NCBI RefSeq assembly: GCF_001266615.1
Contig: NZ_LGHZ01000014.1
Coordinates: forward strand, 120,135-184,134
DNA from: Kluyvera genomosp. 1
GTDB lineage: Bacteria > Pseudomonadota > Gammaproteobacteria > Enterobacterales > Enterobacteriaceae
Direction of reading: 5' to 3'
Length of the DNA stretch: 64,000 bases
Both the position numbers and the translations under genes were made by a program. Below, one piece after another: positions 29,024-39,812 of this stretch; positions within the stretch are counted from its first letter, which is position 1; every line of letters begins with the position of its first letter. Under the pieces are notes generated by a model that saw only the letters and a list, made by a program, of their open reading frames with translations, searched no databases and was not told the origin of the DNA.

Positions 29024-29974
29024 ATGAAGCTTAAGAACACCCTCCTCGTGTCCGCCATGTTGTCTGCCGCGGCGATGTCCGCTCACGCAGCCACGGAGCT
29101 GACCCCGGAGCAAGCGTCCGCACTAAAACCTTATGACCGCGTTGTGATTACCGGTCGCTATACCGCCATTGGCGATGCGGTACAGGCAATGTCCCGTAAA
29201 GCGGACAAAGAAGGCGCAGCCTCTTTTTACGTTGTCGACACCTCTGACTACGGCAACAGCGGGAACTGGCGCGTAACAGCCGATTTCTATAAAGAAGACG
29301 CGCCTAAAGCCGACGTGCCGAAAAACCGCGTAATTAACGGCGTGATGGAACTGCCAAAAGACCAGGCCGTCGCGCTGGTTCCTTACGATACCGTCACCGT
29401 TCAGGGCTTCTACCGCAGCCAGCCTGAAGTCAACGACGCCATCACCAAAGCGGCGAAAGCCAAAGGTGCAGCCTCCTTCTTTATCGTGCGTCAGGTTGAT
29501 GCTAACGATGGCGGCAACCAGCGCATTACCGCTTACATCTACAAAGCCGATGCTGAAAAACGCGTACTGCAGAGCCCGGACGCAATTCCAGCGGATTCTG
29601 ATGCTGGTCGTAAAGCGCTGGCAGCAGGCGGCGAAGCGGCGAAACAGGTTGAAATCCCAGGGGTGGCCACTACCGCAGCCGTGGGTTCCGGTACGGGTGT
29701 AGGCCGATTCTTTGAAACTCAGTCCTCGAAAGGCGGGCGTTACAGTGTCACGCTGCCGGACGGAACTAAAGTAGAAGAGCTGAACAAAGTAGCCGCCGCA
29801 CAGATGGTGCCTTTCGACAGCATCAAGTTCACCGGTAACTACGGCAACATGACCGAAGTGTCCTACCAGGTGGCAAAACGCGCCGCGAAGAAAGACGCGA
29901 AGTACTATCACATTACGCGTCAGTGGCAAGAGCGTGGCGGTAACGTCACCATCAGCGCCGACCTGTATAAATAA
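29024..29974 (+). CDS. ydgH: YdgH, periplasmic protein with three DUF1471 domains
   Basis: A 316-residue secreted protein. A signal peptide ends at about residue 22 (SAHA-ATE). Three repeats of the YdgH/BhsA/McbA (DUF1471) fold follow, each with an A-S-F-Y/F-x-V/I strand and N-x-R-x-T-A ending; they lie at about 35-90, 110-175 and 240-314. E. coli YdgH (DgcN-type envelope protein) is linked to stress and biofilm phenotypes through its paralogs; its own role is unclear. The ATG at 29024 follows GAAGGA and begins the signal peptide; an earlier start would precede it by ten residues. Confidence 0.93.
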   Translation: MKLKNTLLVSAMLSAAAMSAHAATELTPEQASALKPYDRVVITGRYTAIGDAVQAMSRKADKEGAASFYVVDTSDYGNSGNWRVTADFYKEDAPKADVPKNRVINGVMELPKDQAVALVPYDTVTVQGFYRSQPEVNDAITKAAKAKGAASFFIVRQVDANDGGNQRITAYIYKADAEKRVLQSPDAIPADSDAGRKALAAGGEAAKQVEIPGVATTAAVGSGTGVGRFFETQSSKGGRYSVTLPDGTKVEELNKVAAAQMVPFDSIKFTGNYGNMTEVSYQVAKRAAKKDAKYYHITRQWQERGGNVTISADLYK

Positions 29975-29984
29975 TCCTCACCGA

Positions 29985-30010
29985 AAGGCGGCGCAAGCCG
30001 CCTTTTTTAT
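29985..30010 (+). terminator. Rho-independent terminator of ydgH
   Basis: AAGGCGGC-GCAA-GCCGCCTT (29985-30004) followed by T residues to 30008. Confidence 0.9.
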
Positions 30011-30142
30011 CCCTTTCAGCCATACCCCTGTTGCATGTGCGCATCTCTCTCCGTAAAATCGCCGCCTCAGCGCAATCCTCCATGTTTATGCGATTTCGCC
30101 AAATAAATATTCTTGTTCTTCTCCTTCCACGACAGGATTCAC

Positions 30143-31525
30143 ATGGAAAAGAAATTAGGGCTTAGCGCCCTGACCGCTCTGGTTCTGAGCTCTATGCTCG
30201 GTGCGGGCGTTTTTAGTTTGCCGCAAAACATGGCAGAAGTTGCCAGCCCTGCCGCCTTGCTGATTGGCTGGGCCATTACCGGCGTCGGCATTCTGTTCCT
30301 GGCTGTCGCCATGCTGGTGCTGACCCGCATTCGTCCGGATTTGGACGGCGGCATCTTTACCTATGCGCGTGAAGGATTTGGTGAACTTGTCGGCTTTTGC
30401 TCTGCCTGGGGCTACTGGCTCTGCGCGGTGATTGCCAACGTCTCTTATCTGGTCATCGTCTTTTCCGCCCTGAGTTTCTTTACCGATACGCCGGAACTGC
30501 GCCTGTTTGGCGACGGTAACACCTGGCAGTCCATTGTCGGGGCATCCGTACTGTTGTGGGTGGTGCATTTTCTGGTGCTGCGCGGCGTACAGACAGCCGC
30601 CAGTATCAACCTCGCCGCGACGCTCGCCAAGCTGGTGCCTCTGGGGCTGTTTATCGTCCTCGCCGCCATTGCCTTTAATAGCGACGTTTTCACGCTGGAC
30701 TTCCACGGTATCGATTTAGGCGTACCGGTATGGGAGCAGGTGAAGAACACGATGCTCATCACTCTGTGGGTGTTTATCGGTGTGGAAGGCGCTGTGGTCG
30801 TTTCCGCGCGTGCACGTAATAAAAAGGATGTCGGCCGCGCAACACTGCTGGCGGTGATTTCTGCGCTGTGCGTCTATCTGCTGGTTACGCTGCTGTCGAT
30901 GGGCGTGGTGGCGCGTCCTGAGCTGGCGGAAATGCGTAACCCGTCAATGGCCGGTTTGATGGTGCGCATGATGGGCTCCTGGGGTGAGATCGTGATTGCC
31001 GCCGGGTTGATTATTTCCGTCTGCGGCGCCTATTTGAGCTGGACGATTATGGCGGCAGAAGTCCCGCTGCTGGCGGCGACGCATAAAGCCTTCCCGCGCG
31101 TCTTTGCACGTCAGAACGCCAATAACGCCCCTTCCGCATCTCTGTGGCTCACTAACCTCAGCGTGCAGGCAAGTCTGGTGCTGATCTGGCTGACCGGTTC
31201 CGACTACAACACCTTGCTGACCATCGCCTCTGAAATGATTCTGGTGCCGTATTTTCTCGTCGGCGCATTCTTATTAAAGGTCGCTCGTCGCCCATTACAT
31301 AAGGTGATTGGTGTCGGAGCCTGTATTTATGGCTTATGGTTATTATATGCTTCCGGACCGATGCATCTGCTGCTGTCGGTGGTGCTCTATGCGCCGGGAC
31401 TGTTGGTGTTTATTTATGCGCGACGCACGCATGTCGATAATGTTCTGCTTAAGCGTCGCGAACTGGCCTTGATTGGCCTGCTGCTGGTTGCCGCCGTTCC
31501 GGCAACGTGGATGTTGGTGAGGTAA
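30143..31525 (+). CDS. arcD: Arginine/ornithine antiporter-type APC transporter (YdgI/ArcD)
   Basis: A 460-residue basic amino acid/polyamine antiporter of the APC superfamily, with about 12-13 membrane segments. The signature LSSMLGAGVFSLPQNMA lies in the first helix, and GGIFTYAREGFGELVGF follows. It matches E. coli YdgI, annotated as a putative arginine:ornithine antiporter; transport by this member is inferred from family. No arc catabolic genes are adjacent. The ATG at 30143 follows AGGA and gives MEKKLGLSALT; an earlier in-frame start adds ten residues. Confidence 0.92.
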   Translation: MEKKLGLSALTALVLSSMLGAGVFSLPQNMAEVASPAALLIGWAITGVGILFLAVAMLVLTRIRPDLDGGIFTYAREGFGELVGFCSAWGYWLCAVIANVSYLVIVFSALSFFTDTPELRLFGDGNTWQSIVGASVLLWVVHFLVLRGVQTAASINLAATLAKLVPLGLFIVLAAIAFNSDVFTLDFHGIDLGVPVWEQVKNTMLITLWVFIGVEGAVVVSARARNKKDVGRATLLAVISALCVYLLVTLLSMGVVARPELAEMRNPSMAGLMVRMMGSWGEIVIAAGLIISVCGAYLSWTIMAAEVPLLAATHKAFPRVFARQNANNAPSASLWLTNLSVQASLVLIWLTGSDYNTLLTIASEMILVPYFLVGAFLLKVARRPLHKVIGVGACIYGLWLLYASGPMHLLLSVVLYAPGLLVFIYARRTHVDNVLLKRRELALIGLLLVAAVPATWMLVR

Positions 31526-31564
31526 CGTGCGCGGCCTCATCGTCAATTTGATAAGGAAAAAACG

Positions 31565-32287
31565 ATGGGAAATATGCTATCACGTCCAATCCTGATAACC
31601 GGTGGAGGCCGTCGCATCGGCCTCGCCCTTGCCCACCATTTTCTCACCCAGCAGCAACCGGTGATCCTCAGTTACCGCACCCATTATCCGGCGATTGACG
31701 TGATGCGAAAAGCGGGCGCGGTCTGTATTGAAGCCGATTTCTCCACCGATGAAGGCATTTATACTTTTGCCGACAAGGTCAGAGAACAGTGCACCAGCCT
31801 GCGTGCCGTACTGCATAACGCCAGCGGCTGGCTGGCCGAAAGCCCAACCGCTTCGTTAAGCCACGTGCTGAATTCCATGCTGCAAATTCACGTCCACGCC
31901 CCCTACCTGCTCAATCACGCGCTGGAAGATCTGCTGCGCGGGCATGGACATGCCGAGGGCGATATTATTCACTTTACTGATTATGTGGTTGAACGCGGCA
32001 GCGACAAACATATCGCCTATGCTGCCAGTAAAGCGGCGCTGGATAATATGACCCGCTCGTTTGCCCGTAAGCTTGCGCCAGAAGTGAAGGTGAATGCTAT
32101 TGCACCAGCGCTGGTGCTGTTTAACGAAGACGATGATGAGGCGTATCGTCAGAAAGCGTTGAATAAGTCGCTCATGAAGATAGCCGCCGGGGAGAAAGAG
32201 ATTATCGATCTCGTGGATTACATCCTCGGCAGCTGCTACGTCACCGGCCGTACCTTTGCGGTCGACGGCGGTCGTCCACTGGTTTAG
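31565..32287 (+). CDS. folM: Dihydromonapterin reductase FolM
   Basis: A 240-residue short-chain dehydrogenase that reduces dihydromonapterin to tetrahydromonapterin with NADPH, with minor dihydrofolate reductase activity. The cofactor loop ITGGGRRIG is at about 11-19, HNASGW follows, and the catalytic YAASKAAL lies at about 155. The end GRTFAVDGGRPLV is typical. Stops of folM and ydgC overlap by four bases in convergent orientation. AAGGAA precedes the ATG. Confidence 0.95.
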   Translation: MGNMLSRPILITGGGRRIGLALAHHFLTQQQPVILSYRTHYPAIDVMRKAGAVCIEADFSTDEGIYTFADKVREQCTSLRAVLHNASGWLAESPTASLSHVLNSMLQIHVHAPYLLNHALEDLLRGHGHAEGDIIHFTDYVVERGSDKHIAYAASKAALDNMTRSFARKLAPEVKVNAIAPALVLFNEDDDEAYRQKALNKSLMKIAAGEKEIIDLVDYILGSCYVTGRTFAVDGGRPLV

Positions 32288-32619
32288 TGCAAGCGGCCCC
32301 ACAGAAAAATCAGCAGCCAGGCGCTCACGCCCCAGCAGGCCACCGCGCCTGCTAGCGCCAGCGGCAGGCGCATCATCCCGGTGAAGTACCAAAGCGACAG
32401 CAGGTAGAGAAAATACGGGATAATCGACCACATACCAAACACAATGGTGGCGCGCAGCGCCTCCGTTCCCCGCTCGCTGGCGACAATATAATGCGCGATC
32501 AGCGCAAACGTTGGAAACAGCGGAATCAGCCCGGCAATGGCGTAATTTTTGGTTTTCGCCAGTACGCCAATCAGTACCACCACCAGCGCCCCGAGCAGCG
32601 CCTTAATTAACAACCCCAT
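32284..32619 (-). CDS. ydgC: GlpM-family inner-membrane protein YdgC
   Basis: A 111-residue membrane protein with four predicted helices, near-identical to E. coli YdgC (AKTKNYAIAGLIPLFPTFALIAHYIVASERG). Related GlpM of Pseudomonas affects alginate production; the function here is unknown. The start MGLLIKA at 32619 gives the family length; a longer frame to 32700 is not conserved. Confidence 0.93.
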   Translation of the reverse strand: MGLLIKALLGALVVVLIGVLAKTKNYAIAGLIPLFPTFALIAHYIVASERGTEALRATIVFGMWSIIPYFLYLLSLWYFTGMMRLPLALAGAVACWGVSAWLLIFLWGRLH

Positions 32620-32744
32620 TTCATTTTTCACCGCTAGACAACATGTTGTCTCAGCATAGCGGATACGCTTTTGATTATGAATAGAAAACGTCGTCGCCAT
32701 TACCCACAGTAATAGGGCTTAACTTGATCTCGCTCACCCCATTC

Positions 32745-32772
32745 GTATGATGAATCCTTACAATCGTCATAC
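32745..32772. promoter_or_regulatory. NikR operator of nikABCDE
   Basis: GTATGA (32745-32750)-N16-TCATAC (32767-32772), exactly the E. coli NikR operator consensus and spacing, 38 bases before the nikA start. A lone FNR half-site TTGAT is at 32724-32728; E. coli nik is FNR-activated, but the second half here (CTCAC) is poor. Confidence 0.93.
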
Positions 32773-32810
32773 TCTTTTAGTTGTATACCTCCATCATTAA
32801 GGCCATTGTT

Positions 32811-34382
32811 TTGTCCAGTCTACGCCGCTCGCTTTTGGCGCTGCTCACCTGCGTCCCTCTCTTTGCCCACGCCTCCGCTCTCAACCAAATTAACATGGCC
32901 TGGCCGGTCAACGTCGGCCCGCTCAACCCGCATCTGTATACGCCGAACCAGATGTTTGCCCAAAGTATGGTGTATGAACCGCTGGTAAAATATCAGGCAG
33001 ATGGTTCAGTGGCACCGTGGCTGGCAACCCGTTGGACACATTCGGAAGACGGCAAAACCTGGATCTTCACCCTGCGCCAGGATGTCACGTTCTCCAACGG
33101 CGAAGCCTTTAATGCACGCGCCGCTGCCGAAAATTTCCGGGTGGTGCTCGATAACCGCCAGCGCCACGCCTGGCTGGAATTGGTGAATCAAATTGTCGAT
33201 GTCAACGCGCTCGACGATTATCGGCTGCAAATCCGCCTGAAAAGCGCCTATTACCCATTCCTGCAAGAACTCGCCCTGCCGCGCCCTTTCCGTTTTATCG
33301 CCCCATCGCAGTTTAAAGATAACGAAACACTACACGGGATTAAAACGCCGATCGGCACAGGGCCGTGGGTCCTCACCGAGTCAAAACTTAATCAATACGA
33401 CGTGCTAGTGCGTAACGATCGTTACTGGGGGGAAAAACCGGCATTGCAGAAGATTACCGTCAAGGTAATCCCGGACCCAACCACCCGCGCCGTCGCATTT
33501 GAAACGGGCGATATCGACCTGCTGTACGGCAACGAAGGCTTGCTGCCGCTCGACACCTTCGCCCGCTTTAGCCACATCCCAACCTACCGCACGCAACTCT
33601 CTCAGCCGATTGAAACGGTCATGCTGGCGCTGAATTCGGCAAAATCCCCAACCCGAGAACTGTCAGTGCGTGAAGCGTTAAACCACGCGGTGGATAAGAA
33701 AGCACTAATCGACAACGTGCTGTACGGCACCCAGCAGGTCGCCGACACCCTGTTTGCGCCATCCGTTCCCTACGCCGACATCGGCCTGAAACCACGCCAG
33801 TACGACCCGCAGCTAGCAAAATCCCTGCTGGAAAAAGCAGGCTGGGGCCTGCCAAACGGAAAAGTCATCCGTGAGAAGGACGGACAACCGCTGCGCATCG
33901 AACTGGCCTTTATCGGCACCGACGCGCTCAGCAAATCGATGGCCGAAATTATGCAAGCGGATATGCGTAAAGTGGGCGTCGACGTGGTGCTGGTTGGTGA
34001 GGAAGAAAGCAGCATTTATGCCCGCCAGCGCGATGGGCGTTTTGGCATGATCTTCAACCGCACCTGGGGCGCGCCGTACGATCCGCACGCGTTTATGAGT
34101 TCGATGCGCGTACCGTCACACGCTGATTTCCAGGCGCAGCAAGGGCTTGCCGACAAACCGATTATCGATAAAGAGATTGGCCAAGTGATGGAAACTCGCG
34201 ATGTGACCCAACGCCAGGCGCTGTACCGCGATATTCTCACGCGCCTACACAATGACGCGGTCTATCTGCCCATCAGCTATATCTCGATGATGGTTGTCGC
34301 CAAACCGTCGCTGGGAAAAATCCCCTTCGCGCCGATTGCCTCGGATATCCCGTTCGAACAGATGACCCCGGAGAAACGCTGA
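32811..34382 (+). CDS. nikA: Nickel-binding periplasmic protein NikA
   Basis: A 523-residue SBP family 5 receptor that delivers nickel, as a metallophore or histidine complex, to NikBC. The signal peptide ends near residue 21. [24 protein letters not shown] and [12 protein letters not shown], with residues that contact the ligand, match E. coli NikA. No ATG exists near the family N-terminus; TTG at 32811 lies eight bases after AAGG and gives a protein one residue shorter than E. coli NikA. An earlier TTG at 32781 lacks a ribosome site. It overlaps nikB by one base. Confidence 0.94.
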   Translation: MSSLRRSLLALLTCVPLFAHASALNQINMAWPVNVGPLNPHLYTPNQMFAQSMVYEPLVKYQADGSVAPWLATRWTHSEDGKTWIFTLRQDVTFSNGEAFNARAAAENFRVVLDNRQRHAWLELVNQIVDVNALDDYRLQIRLKSAYYPFLQELALPRPFRFIAPSQFKDNETLHGIKTPIGTGPWVLTESKLNQYDVLVRNDRYWGEKPALQKITVKVIPDPTTRAVAFETGDIDLLYGNEGLLPLDTFARFSHIPTYRTQLSQPIETVMLALNSAKSPTRELSVREALNHAVDKKALIDNVLYGTQQVADTLFAPSVPYADIGLKPRQYDPQLAKSLLEKAGWGLPNGKVIREKDGQPLRIELAFIGTDALSKSMAEIMQADMRKVGVDVVLVGEEESSIYARQRDGRFGMIFNRTWGAPYDPHAFMSSMRVPSHADFQAQQGLADKPIIDKEIGQVMETRDVTQRQALYRDILTRLHNDAVYLPISYISMMVVAKPSLGKIPFAPIASDIPFEQMTPEKR

Positions 34383-35326
34383 TGCTGCGCTATGTATTAC
34401 GGCGCGTGGCGCTGCTGATCCCAATGGTGTTAGCTGCGTCAGTGATTATCTTCCTGCTGCTGCGTTTGGGCACCGGTGACCCGGCACTCGACTATTTACG
34501 GCTCTCCAACCTGCCGCCAACGCCGGATATGGTTGCTTCAACGCGCGTCATGCTGGGGCTGAATCAGCCATTGGTCGTGCAGTACGGCAGCTGGTTGTGG
34601 AAAGCGCTGCATCTCGATTTTGGTATTTCATTCGCCAGCCAACGTCCGGTGTTGGATGACATGCTGAACTTCCTGCCCGCCACCCTGGAGCTGGCAGGTG
34701 CCGCGCTGGTGCTGATACTGCTAACCTCCGTCCCACTGGGCATTTGGGCGGCACGTCATCGCGATCGCCTGCCGGATTTTGTGGTGCGGATTATCGCTTT
34801 TCTCGGCGTATCCATGCCCAATTTCTGGCTGGCGTTTCTGTTGGTGATGCTGTTCTCGGTTTATTTGCAATGGTTACCGGCGCTGGGCTACGGCGGCTGG
34901 CAGCACTTGATTCTTCCCGCCGTGTCGATTGCCTTTATGTCGCTGGCGATTAATGCTCGCCTGCTGCGGGCCAGCATGCTCGACGTGGCCGGGCAGCGCC
35001 ACGTCACCTGGGCGAAACTGCGTGGCCTGAGCGACAGGCAAACCGAGCGCCGCCATATTTTACGCAATGCCTCGCTGCCGGTCGTGACCGCGGTCGGCAT
35101 GCACATTGGCGAGCTGATTGGTGGGACGATGATTATCGAGAATATCTTTGCCTGGCCGGGCGTAGGCCGCTACGCGGTGTCGGCGATTTTTAATCGTGAC
35201 TACCCGGTTATCCAGTGCTTTACGCTGATGATGGTGATTGTTTTCGTGGTCTGTAATTTAGTGGTCGATCTGCTGAATGCCGCGCTGGATCCCCGTATTC
35301 GCCGTCATGAAGGAGCGCATTCATGA
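34382..35326 (+). CDS. nikB: Nickel ABC transporter permease NikB
   Basis: A 314-residue permease with about six helices. The binding-protein-dependent transport EAA-like loop is near residues 225-245. It pairs with NikC to form the channel. N-terminal [16 protein letters not shown] is typical of the DppB/OppB/NikB group; identity as NikB comes from the intact operon. TGATG coupling with nikA and a four-base overlap with nikC. Confidence 0.94.
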   Translation: MLRYVLRRVALLIPMVLAASVIIFLLLRLGTGDPALDYLRLSNLPPTPDMVASTRVMLGLNQPLVVQYGSWLWKALHLDFGISFASQRPVLDDMLNFLPATLELAGAALVLILLTSVPLGIWAARHRDRLPDFVVRIIAFLGVSMPNFWLAFLLVMLFSVYLQWLPALGYGGWQHLILPAVSIAFMSLAINARLLRASMLDVAGQRHVTWAKLRGLSDRQTERRHILRNASLPVVTAVGMHIGELIGGTMIIENIFAWPGVGRYAVSAIFNRDYPVIQCFTLMMVIVFVVCNLVVDLLNAALDPRIRRHEGAHS

Positions 35327-36156
35327 AGTTTTTCCTCTCCTCCCGTGGGTCGGTTCGCCTGGCGATGATCATTATCGCCGCACTGGCACTGGTCGCGCTC
35401 ACCAGCCAGTGGTGGCTGCCCTACGATCCGCAGGCCATTGATCTACCGTCGCGTTTACAGGGTGCCGGTGTTCAGCATTGGCTGGGCACCGATCATCTGG
35501 GACGCGATATTTTTTCCCGTCTGCTGGCTGCTACTCGCGTCTCGCTAGGCTCGGTGATGGCTTGTCTGCTGCTGGTGCTGGTACTTGGCATCATAATCGG
35601 CGGCAGCGCCGGGCTTATCGGAGGTCGCGTTGATCAGCTCACCATGCGCGTCGCCGACATGTTTATGACCTTCCCGACTTCGATTCTGTCGTTCTTTATG
35701 GTCGGTGTATTGGGCACGGGGTTGACCAACGTGATTATTGCCATCGCCCTGTCGCACTGGGCATGGTATGCACGTATGGTGCGCAGCCTGACCATTGCCC
35801 TGCGTCAGCGCGAATTTGTGCTTGCTTCACGGCTTTCTGGCGCTGGACATCTGCGGGTGTTTAGCGACCATCTGGCAGGCGCAGTTATACCCTCTCTGCT
35901 GGTGCTGGCCACGCTGGATATCGGCCATATGATGCTGCACGTCGCCGGAATGTCCTTCCTCGGCCTTGGCGTTACGGCGCCAACCGCCGAATGGGGGGTG
36001 ATGATTAACGACGCGCGCCAGTATATCTGGACCCAGCCGTTGCAAATGTTCTGGCCGGGTCTGATGCTGTTTATCTGCGTTATGGCATTTAATCTGCTGG
36101 GTGATGCGCTACGCGATCACCTCGATCCTCATCTGGTGACGGAGGCCGCGCACTGA
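35323..36156 (+). CDS. nikC: Nickel ABC transporter permease NikC
   Basis: A 277-residue permease of the DppC/OppC/NikC group. The periplasmic [22 protein letters not shown] signature (given in part) follows the first helix, and about six helices are predicted. Overlaps nikB (ATGA) and abuts nikD (TGATG). Confidence 0.94.
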   Translation: MKFFLSSRGSVRLAMIIIAALALVALTSQWWLPYDPQAIDLPSRLQGAGVQHWLGTDHLGRDIFSRLLAATRVSLGSVMACLLLVLVLGIIIGGSAGLIGGRVDQLTMRVADMFMTFPTSILSFFMVGVLGTGLTNVIIAIALSHWAWYARMVRSLTIALRQREFVLASRLSGAGHLRVFSDHLAGAVIPSLLVLATLDIGHMMLHVAGMSFLGLGVTAPTAEWGVMINDARQYIWTQPLQMFWPGLMLFICVMAFNLLGDALRDHLDPHLVTEAAH

Positions 36157-36916
36157 TGCCGCAACACATTGAAATACATAATTTTGCCCTCCAGGCTGAG
36201 CGCCCGCTGGTACGTGACGTTTCGTTGACCATTCAGCGTGGCCGCGTGCTGGCGCTGGTCGGCGGTAGCGGCAGTGGAAAATCACTCACCTGCGCGGCGG
36301 CGCTCGGCATTTTACCCGCTGGCGTACGCCAAACTGCAGGAACGCTTCTCGCCGATGGCCGTCCGGTCTCACCCGCTGATTTGCGTGGCGGCACCATTGC
36401 GACCATTATGCAAAATCCGCGCAGCGCATTTAACCCACTGCATACCATGGCGAATCACGCGCGGGAGACTTGCCGCGCGTTGGGTAAACCCGCCGACGAC
36501 GCTACGCTTTGCGAGGCACTCGCCGCCGTAGGGTTGGCGGATGCCGAACGTGTCATGAGGCTCTATCCATTTGAAATGAGTGGCGGCATGCTGCAGCGCA
36601 TGATGATCGCCATGGCCATTCTGTGTGATGCGCCGTTTATCGTCGCCGATGAACCGACCACCGACCTCGACGTGGTCGCCCAAGCGCGCATTCTCGATCT
36701 GCTGGCCAGGATGATGAAAACCCGTCAACCGGGTCTGCTGCTGGTCACTCACGATATGGGTGTCGTGGCCCGTCTGGCTGACGATGTCGCGGTCATGGAT
36801 AACGGCGTCATCGTTGAACAAGGTGATGTCGAAACCGTATTTCATGCCCCCCAGCATCACGTCACCCGTCATCTGGTGGCGGCGCATCTCGCCCTCTACG
36901 GCCTGGAGTTATCATC

Positions 36917-36920
<4 letters not shown>
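36156..36920 (+). CDS. nikD: Nickel ABC transporter ATPase NikD
   Basis: A 254-residue ABC ATPase with Walker A GGSGSGKS (about 36-43), a signature region [13 protein letters not shown] and Walker [14 protein letters not shown]. It powers nickel import with NikE as the second ATPase. Coupled to nikC and nikE by overlapping start and stop codons. Confidence 0.94.
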
Positions 36921-38093
<1,173 letters not shown>

Positions 38094-38159
38094 TTTGTGC
38101 CTGTGATAATTGCGTGTTTTTCGGTATCGTAGCGTTTTCGCCAGCCATGATGTAGAGCA

Positions 38160-38879
38160 ATGAATAAGATCGTTTATGTTGAAGATGATCCCGATGTTGG
38201 GGCGCTGATCGCCGCCTACCTCGGCAAGCATGATATGGATGTCGTCGTTGAACCGCGCGGTGATAATGCCGAAGCAACGATTGCCCGTGAAAACCCCGAT
38301 CTGGTGCTGCTGGATATTATGCTGCCGGGAAAAGATGGCATGACGCTTTGCCGCGACCTGCGCGGACAGTGGCAAGGGCCGATCGTATTGCTCACTTCGC
38401 TCGATAGCGACATGAACCATATCTTGTCGCTGGAAATGGGTGCCAACGACTACATTCTCAAAACCACGCCGCCGGCCGTGCTGCTAGCACGTCTGCGTTT
38501 GCATCTGCGACAGAACACCACCACCAGCAACAGCATTGCGGCCGCGCAACCAACGCTTACCCCACACAAGGCGCTGCGTTTCGGTACTCTTTCCATTGAT
38601 CCGGTCAATCGTCAGGTGCTGCTGAGCGGCGATAATATCGCGCTGTCGACCGCTGATTTTGAACTGCTGTGGGAGCTGGCCACGCATGCGGGGCAGATTA
38701 TGGACCGCGACGCACTTCTGAAAAACCTGCGCGGGGTGAGCTATGACGGGATGGACCGCAGCGTTGACGTTGCCATCTCGCGCTTACGTAAGAAATTGCT
38801 CGATAGCGCCACCGAGCCGTATCGTATTAAGACGGTTCGCAATAAAGGCTATCTGTTCGCGCCTCACGCCTGGGAATAA
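38160..38879 (+). CDS. rstA: Response regulator RstA
   Basis: A 239-residue OmpR-family regulator. The receiver domain (about 1-115) has acidic pocket residues EDD at 8-10, phospho-acceptor Asp52 in LLDIMLPG and Lys about 101. The winged-helix DNA-binding domain spans about 130-235. E. coli RstA is induced by PhoP and controls acid, iron and biofilm genes. Its sensor kinase gene rstB normally follows directly; here rstB starts at 50176, more than 11 kb away. The neighbouring ydgC side is occupied by nik. Confidence 0.95.
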   Translation: MNKIVYVEDDPDVGALIAAYLGKHDMDVVVEPRGDNAEATIARENPDLVLLDIMLPGKDGMTLCRDLRGQWQGPIVLLTSLDSDMNHILSLEMGANDYILKTTPPAVLLARLRLHLRQNTTTSNSIAAAQPTLTPHKALRFGTLSIDPVNRQVLLSGDNIALSTADFELLWELATHAGQIMDRDALLKNLRGVSYDGMDRSVDVAISRLRKKLLDSATEPYRIKTVRNKGYLFAPHAWE

Positions 38880-38969
38880 TGGAGAGTCTAACAGCAGATT
38901 ATGCTGGGTGTAAAAATAGAACCCTCGGGAAGTCTGACACCACACGACTTTAAAACAACGTGATTATGC

Positions 38970-39009
38970 TGCCACCTGACTAACCTTTAGCCAGGTGGCA
39001 ATATTTTGT
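38970..39009 (+). terminator. Hairpin after rstA, probable terminator
   Basis: TGCCACCTG (38970-38978) pairs perfectly with CAGGTGGCA (38992-39000), followed by ATATTTTG. The U tract is interrupted, so termination may be partial. It lies at the junction where rstB would be expected to begin. Confidence 0.6.
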
Positions 39010-39017
39010 ATAAAAAA

Positions 39018-39551
39018 TCAAACTGCTATCTCTGCCGACTGTACACCGCGTGCAAATCCAGCTTCCAGCAGCCCCAGCGTTACGTCATAAATCGCTTTTG
39101 CATTGAGGCCATCATCCGTCAGCGGAAAACTCAGCACTGCATCGCGAACCACGGTCATCGACAGCCCCAGATCGGAACCCGCGCGAATTGTGGAGTTCAC
39201 GCAGAATCCCGCCACCGCACCGATAACCGCAACTTCACGGATATTTTCACCTTGCAGCCACGCATAGAGATCGGTTGAACTAAACGCCGAAGAAGTATGC
39301 TTCACAAAGACCACTTCTCCCGATTGCTCGCCAAAGCCCTCAACCGGTAAAAAATGCGGTGATGAAGTATGCATCGGCGAACCCGGTTCGAGGGTTTGAT
39401 GGCGGACGTGGAGCACCGGTTTGCCCGCTTCGCGAAACGTGGCAATGACCGAACGCATGTTGTTGATGCTGTCCGTCGGATAATGCTCCATACCGCTGTC
39501 AATTCTATCGGTAACAAAGCCTTGCATATCAATAACCAATAATGCCTGCAT
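39018..39551 (-). CDS. Isochorismatase-family cysteine hydrolase
   Basis: A 177-residue cysteine hydrolase. The catalytic Asp is in ALLVIDMQ (residue 8), a Lys in VFVKHTSSAF and the nucleophilic Cys in VAGFCVNSTIRAG (about 118). Family members hydrolyse isochorismate, nicotinamide, ureas or related amides; nothing here fixes the substrate. GAGGG precedes the ATG. It faces away from the following symporter gene, sharing a 261-base upstream region. Confidence 0.85.
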   Translation of the reverse strand: MQALLVIDMQGFVTDRIDSGMEHYPTDSINNMRSVIATFREAGKPVLHVRHQTLEPGSPMHTSSPHFLPVEGFGEQSGEVVFVKHTSSAFSSTDLYAWLQGENIREVAVIGAVAGFCVNSTIRAGSDLGLSMTVVRDAVLSFPLTDDGLNAKAIYDVTLGLLEAGFARGVQSAEIAV

Positions 39552-39812
39552 AGCACCCTCGCCAGTGTGTCCAAAAAACCAATTTACGCGGATTGCGACA
39601 GTGATAACAAGCTGCTGATTTTAATATGTGAATTTGATAAACCGTCGACCAGACGTAAAACAGCACAAAATCGTACTTTATGTATGACAATATGGTGTTT
39701 TTATCTTTATAATCCGCCCCGGACTCTAATCCACACTGCATTAGAGGTTAATTTACTCGCAAACCACTCTTTCCGGCATTTCAGGTGCTGAATGGGGCAA
39801 GAGGCTTTCATC